Shown: positions 5,784-11,069 of the stretch, one piece after another
How positions within the stretch are numbered: position 1 is the stretch's first letter
Layout of the letters: the number at the start of each line of letters is the position of its first letter
Assembly (NCBI GenBank): GCA_041494285.1
Contig: JBGQAL010000092.1
Location: forward strand, 1 to 11,069
Direction: 5' to 3'
Length of the DNA: 11,069 nt
Source: Fen-7 sp041494285
GTDB lineage: Archaea; Halobacteriota; Methanosarcinia; Methanotrichales; Methanotrichaceae
Notes under the pieces: generated by a model
The model's input: the letters and a program-made list of their open reading frames with translations, nothing else
Told to the model about the DNA's origin: nothing
The model's database searches: none
Program-made: the position numbers and the translations under genes

Positions 5784-6179
5784 TTAATATCTATAAAAAG
5801 CATGCAATTCTTCTGAAGGTTCCTTTTTTGGTATAAGGGCTATTAAATTGCCCGATACAGTGAAATCTTTTCCTGAATTAAGCTCCATGCCGTTCCATTT
5901 TAATTGAAGACTGCTTGAAGGGTTTGGAGCATGAGCCAAAGTTAGGATCTGATCCGAACTGCGTAGGATTTCGTCATCTACGAAATGCGTTTCGGGAATC
6001 AACGTTACGGGTGTGTCCGTTGTATATGTCACCCATTGGTAAAATTCGTGGCCTTGATTAAGAGCAATGAGGCCCGTGCTTAATACACTCACTATCACAG
6101 CTAGCAATACGAGTGCTTTTTGCCAGAGCTTCATTGTCCTCCACATCGAGGAGAAAGGAAGCTCCCACAACTCGCCCAT
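5784..6179 (-). CDS. Membrane-anchored protein with a phage-tail-like beta domain
   Basis: A 131-residue protein. Residues 1-20 are a short N-terminal segment with Lys/Arg (MWRTMKLWQK). Residues 21-40 (KALVLLAVIVSVLSTGLIAL) are one strong membrane helix acting as signal anchor. Residues 41-131 would face outward. The outer part ends LTLAHAPNPSSSLQLKWNGM, then ELNSGKDFTVSGNLIALIP, then HAFYRY. This closely follows a beta-sandwich repeat often seen in phage tail and structural proteins (FTLAHAP-P--SLQLF-NG--L--G-DYT-SGNTI----P--GD-L-AFYRY). Function is unknown; surface adhesion or glycan binding is possible. The ATG at 6179 is preferred because a TATA-like sequence lies 26 nt upstream. An inner ATG at 6134 has GGAGG only 3 nt before it and would keep the membrane helix. 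The gene is divergent from the thermosome gene. Confidence 0.75.
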   Translation of the reverse strand: MGELWELPFSSMWRTMKLWQKALVLLAVIVSVLSTGLIALNQGHEFYQWVTYTTDTPVTLIPETHFVDDEILRSSDQILTLAHAPNPSSSLQLKWNGMELNSGKDFTVSGNLIALIPKKEPSEELHAFYRY

Positions 6180-6200
6180 GAGGTGCAGTTAAGCTACTTA

Positions 6201-6210
6201 GAATATAAGT
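6201..6210 (-). promoter_or_regulatory. TATA-like box for the membrane protein
   Basis: ACTTATATTC on the minus strand is centred about 26 nt before the ATG at 6179, the spacing of the other leaderless genes here. Confidence 0.5.
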
Positions 6211-6357
6211 ACTTTCCAAAAAGCCAACATAAGGATGTTTTTCTACTTTACGTCCTCTTGCAGTAACACGCCTTTAGGAAGTTAGCTACCGCTACCAAAC
6301 CCTAATGCAGCACTAATGATTACCAACCCCATATGCAACAGAACCATCATGCGTGTG

Positions 6358-6366
6358 TTTTATATA
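6358..6366 (+). promoter_or_regulatory. TATA box for the thermosome gene
   Basis: TTTTATATA lies about 54 nt before the ATG at 6416. Transcription would start near 6388 and give a leader of about 28 nt that holds the SD GAGGT (6405-6409). I could not identify a heat-shock regulator site with confidence. Confidence 0.65.
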
Positions 6367-6415
6367 GAAGTTCAAACAACCATTAGATGCTTAATTGTAT
6401 TATTGAGGTAATTTG

Positions 6416-8068
6416 ATGGCAGGACAATTTGGTGGAACACCAATATACATACTCAGAGAAGGCAGTCAGAGGACAGCCGGAAGAGATGCACAGAAGTCGA
6501 ACATCATGGCAGCCCAGGCTGTTGCAGGTGCAGTCAGGACAACTCTAGGCCCTAAGGGCATGGACAAGATGCTTGTAGACACCATGGGCGACGTAGTGAT
6601 TACCAACGACGGCGTTACTATACTCAAAGAGATGGACATTGAGCATCCCGCGGCCAAGATGATGGTGGAGATCGCCAAGACCCAGGACCAGGAGGTAGGA
6701 GACGGAACTACCACGGCCGTGGTTGTAGCTGGAGAGCTTCTAAAGCAGGCGGAGACACTTCTGGAACAGGAGATCCACCCCACAGTGATAGCTTCAGGTT
6801 ATAGAGATGCTACAGATAAGGCCATAGAGATTCTGAAGTCCATGGCGGTAAAGGTCACCACGAAAGATGATGATCTGCTTCGTAAGATCGCCATTACCGC
6901 TATGACCGGCAAGGGCTCTCAATCTGCCAGAGATGAATTGGCAATGATAGCTGTCGAGGCAATTAAGTCCGTTGTGGACGAAGACGGAACCGTCGATACA
7001 GACAATATCACAGTTGAGAAGAAGGTCGGCGGCGGCATAACCGATTCCCAACTGGTGAGCGGAGTAGTAGTCGATAAGGAGAGGCTCCATCCCAACATGC
7101 CAAAGTCGGTCACCGATGCCAAGATCGGCCTGCTCAATGCCGCTGTAGAGATCGAGAAGACAGAGGTCGATGCTAAGATTCAGATTACTTCCCCAGATCA
7201 GCTCCAGGCTTTCCTGGACCAGGAAGAGGTCATGATCAAGGGAATGGTCGATAAGATCGTGGCTTCCGGAGCCAATGTACTATTCGTCCAGAAAGGCATT
7301 GATGACCTGGCCCAGCACTTCCTGGCCAAAGCCGGAATCTACACTATACGCCGAGTAAAGAAGAGCGACATGGAGAAGCTCGCGCGTGCAACAGGGGCAA
7401 GAGTGGTCACCAGCATTCACGAATTGACCAAAGAAGACCTGGGCAAGGCCGGACTGGTCGAGGAGAGGAAGATCGGCGACGATAAGATGACCTTTGTTGA
7501 GCAGTGCACTAACCCCAAGTCCGTCTCCATAATTCTCCGGGGCGGAACGGAGCACGTGGTTGATGAGCTGGAAAGGGCCATGAATGACGCGCTGCGGGTC
7601 GTTGGCGTAGCTGTGGAGGATAAGTTGCTGGTTCCAGGCGGCGGCGCTCCTGAGGTAGAGCTGGCCCTGAAGCTCAGAGCGTATGCGTCCACCGTTGGAG
7701 GCCGTGAACAGCTTGCTATCGAGTCCTTTGCAGACGCCATGGAGATCATTCCAAAGACCCTGGCTGAGAATGCTGGTCTGGACCAGATCGACTCTCTGGT
7801 GGCCCTGCGCAGTGCCCATGAGAAGGGCATGAAGAGCGCAGGCCTGGACATGGATACCGGCAAGCCTGTTGACATGCTGAAACTGGGGGTTGTCGAGCCG
7901 CTCAGGGTCAAGACCCAGGCAATCCAATCTGCCGCTGAGGCAGCAGTCATGATCATCAGGATCGATGACGTCATCGCGTCCAAGTCCGGCGGACCGGGCG
8001 GCGCTGGTGGTATGGGCGGTCCGGGCGGAATGCCCGGCGGCATGGGTGGCATGGGCGGAGAGGACTAG
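6416..8068 (+). CDS. thsA: Thermosome subunit (group II chaperonin)
   Basis: A 550-residue ATP-dependent chaperonin subunit that builds the double-ring archaeal thermosome in the cytoplasm and folds non-native proteins in its cavity. Full family length with every expected part: the N-terminal strand PIYILREGSQRTAGRDAQ (residues 9-26), nucleotide-binding TLGPKGMDKML (43-53), NDGVTIL (64-70) and GDGTTT (95-100, with the catalytic Asp96), a complete apical domain in the middle, the VPGGGAPEVELA ATP-binding loop near residues 405-416, and a Gly/Met-rich flexible tail (GGMGGPGGMPGGMGGMGG) ending in ED. The ATG at 6416 is chosen over a TTG at 6413 because GAGGT (6405-6409) lies 6 nt before it and MAGQFGGTPIYIL is the usual N-terminus. 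It is monocistronic, with its own TATA box and a T-rich terminator. The symbol is a family name; which paralogue (alpha or beta) cannot be told here. Confidence 0.97.
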   Translation: MAGQFGGTPIYILREGSQRTAGRDAQKSNIMAAQAVAGAVRTTLGPKGMDKMLVDTMGDVVITNDGVTILKEMDIEHPAAKMMVEIAKTQDQEVGDGTTTAVVVAGELLKQAETLLEQEIHPTVIASGYRDATDKAIEILKSMAVKVTTKDDDLLRKIAITAMTGKGSQSARDELAMIAVEAIKSVVDEDGTVDTDNITVEKKVGGGITDSQLVSGVVVDKERLHPNMPKSVTDAKIGLLNAAVEIEKTEVDAKIQITSPDQLQAFLDQEEVMIKGMVDKIVASGANVLFVQKGIDDLAQHFLAKAGIYTIRRVKKSDMEKLARATGARVVTSIHELTKEDLGKAGLVEERKIGDDKMTFVEQCTNPKSVSIILRGGTEHVVDELERAMNDALRVVGVAVEDKLLVPGGGAPEVELALKLRAYASTVGGREQLAIESFADAMEIIPKTLAENAGLDQIDSLVALRSAHEKGMKSAGLDMDTGKPVDMLKLGVVEPLRVKTQAIQSAAEAAVMIIRIDDVIASKSGGPGGAGGMGGPGGMPGGMGGMGGED

Positions 8069-8084
8069 AGTAGGTCCTAACCCC

Positions 8085-8104
8085 CTTTCGCTTTCTTTTT
8101 CTCT
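8085..8104 (+). terminator. T-rich terminator after the thermosome gene
   Basis: A pyrimidine tract with CTTTC, CTTTC and a run of five T begins about 17 nt after the stop codon. Archaeal RNA polymerase terminates at oligo-T tracts without needing a hairpin. Confidence 0.55.
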
Positions 8105-8428
8105 TGGCAAGCTATTTGGTATTCAAGTTTTTATCTCATAAGTCAATCTAAGTGTTTATGATATCCGGAGCTGCTATATGGCGTATAGTGCCTGTCCTTC
8201 ACTAAATACAGTTTGAGGCAATACATATGTTGCTTTAAAGAGATCCACCTTCGTTCAATGAAACATATGCACTTTTTTAGGCTATTATCTACTTTTGGTT
8301 TATCATATATCCTATAATTTTATATTCAAATACTTAAAAATATAGCAAGAACACACCAATTCATGCTACTGCGTCGTAATCTGTCCGGAGAGGCTTTTTT
8401 CGTCTAAGCTTGCATCTTGAGATAAACT
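8105..8428. other. AT-rich spacer without a supported gene
   Basis: About 320 bases with short AT runs, two CATATG sites (near 8225 and 8264), a T6 run near 8275 and another near 8395. On the minus strand a frame of about 45 codons is open around 8140-8270, but it has no SD or clear TATA box and does not read like protein. The only positive signal is the 14-codon micro-ORF listed separately. Confidence 0.4.
8363..8407 (+). CDS. Possible leaderless 14-residue micro-ORF
   Basis: An ATG at 8363 opens MLLRRNLSGEAFFV and ends in TAA at 8405-8407. A TATA-like TTAAAAATA (8334-8342) is centred 25 nt upstream, matching the leaderless spacing elsewhere in the window. The ORF contains GTCCGGAGAGGC followed by TTTTTT, so the same DNA could instead be a short terminated transcript. 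There is weak statistical support for so short an ORF. Confidence 0.2.
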   Translation: MLLRRNLSGEAFFV

Positions 8429-8436
8429 ATTTAAAA
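8429..8436 (+). promoter_or_regulatory. TATA box for the Sm-like/CoA-transferase operon
   Basis: ATTTAAAA lies about 44 nt before the ATG at 8477. Transcription would begin near 8459, just before the SD GAGGGTGA (8463-8470). Confidence 0.6.
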
Positions 8437-8476
8437 TTTAGAAGAAATTAACTATTATGCTAGAGGGTGAAAACTA

Positions 8477-8725
8477 ATGCCAGGTAATACGCTTATAGCT
8501 GGGCTGAAAGGAAAATCCGTGGTTGTAATATACACGGTCCCCACCATTAATCGCCTAATAGAATCAGGAGAACCAGGCGTAACCAGCGGGATACTGCAGG
8601 ATGAGGACGCAGACTGCATAGAGATAAATACGGAAAATGGCATGACAGAGTACTTGATGAAGACGGCCATTATAAGAATCGTCCCCAGTGGTCAAGATAG
8701 AACAAGCTTGAGAACCAAGAAGTAA
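8477..8725 (+). CDS. Small protein with Sm-like (LSm) features
   Basis: An 82-residue protein. The start is set by GAGGGTGA ending 6 nt before the ATG. The sequence reads as a five-strand small barrel: LKGKSVVVIYTV (residues 10-21), an Sm1-like second strand GVTSGILQDEDADCIEI (34-50), NGMTEYLMKT (54-63) and a final AIIRIVPSG (64-72), followed by a basic tail (DRTSLRTKK). This order (GK-V-V ... GxL ... D--I-I ... NG ... I--I-P) is that of LSm/Hfq-fold proteins, which bind RNA or act as ring adaptors. The Sm2 motif (I-R/K-G) is not clear, and a loop (PTINRLIESGEPG) is longer than usual, so the assignment is tentative. It heads a probable operon: 23 nt to the first start of the next frame, with an SD overlapping its stop. 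Confidence 0.65.
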   Translation: MPGNTLIAGLKGKSVVVIYTVPTINRLIESGEPGVTSGILQDEDADCIEINTENGMTEYLMKTAIIRIVPSGQDRTSLRTKK

Positions 8726-8748
8726 GGAGCTCTTCCAATAATTGCCCC

Positions 8749-9156
8749 TTGCACATAGTGCAGCACAAGAAATATGCGTATATAGATCCTATCACATACG
8801 GAATAAATGAAGGTCACATGTTTGTACAAGAACGGCAGCATAGACGCATTCCGTCAGTTTTGCATTCAAATCGGGATAAGCTAATATCGGTTAAGTTGAC
8901 GAATAGATCTAAGCCGTTCAAAGGGGCCGTGTACAGCTATTGTCTTAACTCTTTGGATCTAGATCTAGCAGGTCCTTTTCTTCTCTTGACGGATAGGGTA
9001 ACCCACCTTGCATACTACGGCCTCGGGTCTATCGAGAGCTTGGACATCGGATTTGATGAAGATTGGTTGCCCTGGGCAGATGGCGCGTATCTTACAGATA
9101 CGCATCCACGTAAGATTATAGCCTCAAGGTGCTTAGCCCTGGAATCCGCAAAGTAG
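8749..9156 (+). CDS. Unknown 135-residue protein with uncertain start
   Basis: The sequence looks like a real beta-rich protein: KYAYIDPITYGINEGHMFV, then DKLISVKLTNRSKPFKGAVY, LDLAGPFLLLTDRVTHLAYY, and DEDWLPWADGAYL near the C terminus. I do not recognise the family. The start is a puzzle. A strong SD (AAGGAG, 8724-8729) overlaps the previous stop, but no ATG, GTG or TTG occurs in frame at the proper distance. The first in-frame start is TTG at 8749, 19 nt from the SD; GTG 8758 and ATG 8818 follow, the last with AAGGT 3 nt before it. The frame is open back to a TAG at 8698-8700. A non-standard start or an indel is possible. Its stop is 14 nt before the CoA-transferase gene, so the two are surely co-transcribed. 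Confidence 0.65.
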   Translation: MHIVQHKKYAYIDPITYGINEGHMFVQERQHRRIPSVLHSNRDKLISVKLTNRSKPFKGAVYSYCLNSLDLDLAGPFLLLTDRVTHLAYYGLGSIESLDIGFDEDWLPWADGAYLTDTHPRKIIASRCLALESAK

Positions 9157-9170
9157 AAGGCAGGGAAACG

Positions 9171-11066
9171 ATGGAAAGCAGCAATCTCTTGGTAGACCTA
9201 AAGAAGACCTGGCCAGAAAAGTTCGCATCGGAAGAAGAGATATTCAGCCATATACATGCTGGCGATAAGATCTTCATAGGGACGGGCTGCGGCGAACCCC
9301 AATACTTGGTTCAGGCTCTGGTGAACTTCGTCAGTGGCAATCCCAAAGCTTTTTTCGGTATCGAGATCATACACGTATGGACCCTGGGCGCTGCTCCCTA
9401 CATAGATGAAAAATTCCGCGACAACTTCCGGATCGACTCATTCTTCATCAGCGAAGGCACAAGGAATGCGATCAACAAAGGCACAGCAGACTACACCCCC
9501 ATATCGCTTTCCGCCGTCCCCAGCCTCATTCGAAAGGAGATAATACCAATAGACGTGGCGTTAATCCAGACATCTCCTCCAGATAAGCACGGATACATGA
9601 GCCTGGGAATAAGCGTAGATATCGTAAAGGCTGCCACCCAGAAGGCATCGCTGATCGTGGCCCAGATAAACTCCCATATGCCTCGCACTCAGGGTGATGG
9701 ATTCATAAATATAAAGGATATAGATTTTATTATACCTCACGATGAACCATTGTTGGAGTATACGGTAGAAGACCCAGGGGACATCATCCAGGCGATAGGC
9801 AGGTATGTTGCCAAGATCATTGAGGATGAATCTACGCTTCAGGTTGGATATGGCATCATACCCAATGCCGTGGTCTCATACCTGGGTGAGAAAAAGCATC
9901 TTGGGGTACATACTGAGCTCTTAAGCGATGGCATAGTTGATCTGATGAAGGCGGATGTGGTGGATAACACCAAGAAGTCCATAGATATGGGTAAGACTGT
10001 AGCTTCCTATTGCATGGGCAGTAAAGAGACTTACGAGTTCCTTGACGAGAATCCAACCGTTTCATTCAAAACCATCGATTATGTTAACAACCCATTGAAT
10101 ATTGCCAAGAATAAGTTGATGACCGCAATCAACAGCGCCATGGAGATTGATTTGACCGGCCAGGCGACCGCAGAATCACTGAGCGGGACATTCTACTTCG
10201 GCGTAGGCGGCCAGGCAGATTTCATGAGAGGTGCCGTGCTTGCGCCAGGCGGCAAGAGCATCCTTGCGCTTCCCTCGACTGCCATCAACGACACCATTTC
10301 GAGGATAGTGCCATCTCTCCAGGAGGGTACGGGTGTGACTCTAACCCGAGGGGATGTCCACTATGTAGTAACTGAGTACGGAATAGCATATCTCCACGGC
10401 AAAAACATCAGGGAACGTGCCATGGATCTGATTGCTATTGCCCATCCTAAGTTCAGGCCGTGGCTTATTGAAGAGGCCCAGAAGCGTTTGCTCATCTACA
10501 AAGATCAGGCGTTCGTACCCGGGGTGAATGGGGTGTACCCGGTTACTCTCGAAACATTCAGGACAACCAGGAGTGGGCTCAATATTCTCCTGCGGCCTGT
10601 GAAGATCGGAGATGAGCCCTTAATGAAGGACTTTTTCTATGGCCTTTCCAATGACAGCATGTACCGTAGGTTCATGTCCGTTAGAATGGATATGCCCCAT
10701 GAGCGACTGCAGGAATTCGGGATAGTGGATTATGCTAATAGTATGATGATCCTGGCTATTGTTGAGGGAGATCGTAAGGAAACAATCGCCGCAATTGGAC
10801 AATACGAAATAAACAAGAAGATGCACACCGCCGAGGTTGCGCTGGTGGTAAAGGATGAGTATCAAAATATGGGCGTAGGCCACGATCTGCTCACCTATCT
10901 TACCCGTTTGGCCAGGAGGCGAGGCTTGCTGGGATTTACTGCGGATGTCTTAGTTGATAATAAGCCGATGCTTGACCTCTTTAAAAGTATGGGATTTGAT
11001 ACAGAAAAGAGAAGCGATGAAGGGGTCTATGAAATGCGTATGATGTTCAGAGATATTGAGAGTTAG
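9171..11066 (+). CDS. Acyl-CoA transferase/hydrolase fused to GNAT acetyltransferase domain
   Basis: A 631-residue cytoplasmic protein with two parts. Residues 1 to about 460 are an acetyl-CoA hydrolase/transferase of the 4-hydroxybutyrate/butyryl CoA-transferase type (N- and C-terminal halves). Landmarks are IFIGTGCGEPQYLVQAL (34-50), QTSPPDKHGYMSLG (133-146), GIIPNAVVSYL (228-238), the predicted catalytic Glu249 in GVHTELLSDGIVDL, GGQADFMRGA, and GDVHYVVTEYGIAYLHGKN. Residues from about 474 are a GNAT domain starting LRPVKIGDEPLM, with the acetyl-CoA-binding loop Q565-NMGVG570. The first part should move CoA between acyl groups through a glutamyl-CoA intermediate. The second may acetylate a protein or small molecule, or sense acetyl-CoA. 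The ATG at 9171 follows a GGCAGGG-type weak SD; a GTG at 9129 overlaps the previous gene and is less likely. Similar fusions occur in anaerobes. The gene ends 3 bases before the window edge. Confidence 0.92.
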   Translation: MESSNLLVDLKKTWPEKFASEEEIFSHIHAGDKIFIGTGCGEPQYLVQALVNFVSGNPKAFFGIEIIHVWTLGAAPYIDEKFRDNFRIDSFFISEGTRNAINKGTADYTPISLSAVPSLIRKEIIPIDVALIQTSPPDKHGYMSLGISVDIVKAATQKASLIVAQINSHMPRTQGDGFINIKDIDFIIPHDEPLLEYTVEDPGDIIQAIGRYVAKIIEDESTLQVGYGIIPNAVVSYLGEKKHLGVHTELLSDGIVDLMKADVVDNTKKSIDMGKTVASYCMGSKETYEFLDENPTVSFKTIDYVNNPLNIAKNKLMTAINSAMEIDLTGQATAESLSGTFYFGVGGQADFMRGAVLAPGGKSILALPSTAINDTISRIVPSLQEGTGVTLTRGDVHYVVTEYGIAYLHGKNIRERAMDLIAIAHPKFRPWLIEEAQKRLLIYKDQAFVPGVNGVYPVTLETFRTTRSGLNILLRPVKIGDEPLMKDFFYGLSNDSMYRRFMSVRMDMPHERLQEFGIVDYANSMMILAIVEGDRKETIAAIGQYEINKKMHTAEVALVVKDEYQNMGVGHDLLTYLTRLARRRGLLGFTADVLVDNKPMLDLFKSMGFDTEKRSDEGVYEMRMMFRDIES

Positions 11067-11069
11067 CAC

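Noticed and set aside
7280..8110. Long open frame (276 codons) antisense to the thermosome gene, and other antisense frames within it
   Set aside because: The sense protein is a perfect full-length chaperonin; the antisense frames arise from its GC-rich codon pattern and have odd His/Ser/Pro-rich composition and no ribosome site.
8140..8270. Minus-strand frame of about 45 codons in the spacer after the thermosome gene
   Set aside because: No start signal, low-complexity aromatic and His content, and no recognisable motif.
1..11069. CRISPR arrays, toxin-antitoxin pairs or restriction systems
   Set aside because: No regularly spaced repeats and no recognisable Cas, toxin, nuclease or methyltransferase motifs were seen in any supported gene.

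Overview
The window looks like chromosomal DNA of a methanogenic archaeon, most likely in or near the Methanosarcinales/Methanotrichaceae (Methanothrix-like). The clearest marker is a full-length group II chaperonin (thermosome) subunit with a Gly/Met-rich tail. Archaeal TATA-like boxes support this: several lie 25-28 nt before a start codon that has no Shine-Dalgarno (SD) sequence, as expected for leaderless mRNAs. The family-level placement is an inference from protein resemblance.

Layout. (1) 1-973: the 3' part of an AT-rich unknown gene that is open to the left edge. (2) 974-1668: mostly non-coding or decayed DNA, with a possible frameshifted minus-strand ORF, a perfect AT-rich palindrome at 1488-1506 and a 24-codon micro-ORF. 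(3) 1669-3232: a two-gene unit of bacterial type, a RibD-C/DHFR-like reductase and a double-domain PhnB-like VOC protein, one base apart. (4) 3339-4116: two convergent small unknown genes, one Cys-rich and leaderless, one on the minus strand with a clear SD. (5) 4445-5278: a leaderless calcineurin-like metallophosphoesterase with LpxH-type motifs. (6) 5279-5783: a convergent intergenic region that holds two related GC-rich hairpins and the frameshifted C-terminal end of an IS6-like transposase. (7) 5784-6179, minus strand: a small membrane-anchored protein whose outer domain resembles a beta-sandwich repeat of phage tail proteins. (8) 6416-8068: the thermosome subunit with its own TATA box, SD and T-rich terminator. 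(9) 8069-8476: AT-rich spacer with a possible 14-codon leaderless micro-ORF. (10) 8477-11066: a probable three-gene operon made of a small Sm-like protein, an unknown ~135-aa protein without an obvious start codon, and an acyl-CoA transferase/hydrolase fused to a GNAT acetyltransferase domain.

Functionally the window is a patchwork. The thermosome and the CoA-transferase operon look like resident genes. The reductase/VOC pair, the IS remnant and the phage-like domain suggest acquired or remodelled DNA. I see no CRISPR array, tRNA, rRNA or complete mobile element. No single gene set here makes a recognisable new defence or metabolic system. The best leads are the membrane protein with the phage-like outer domain, the last operon, and the Cys-rich leaderless protein.
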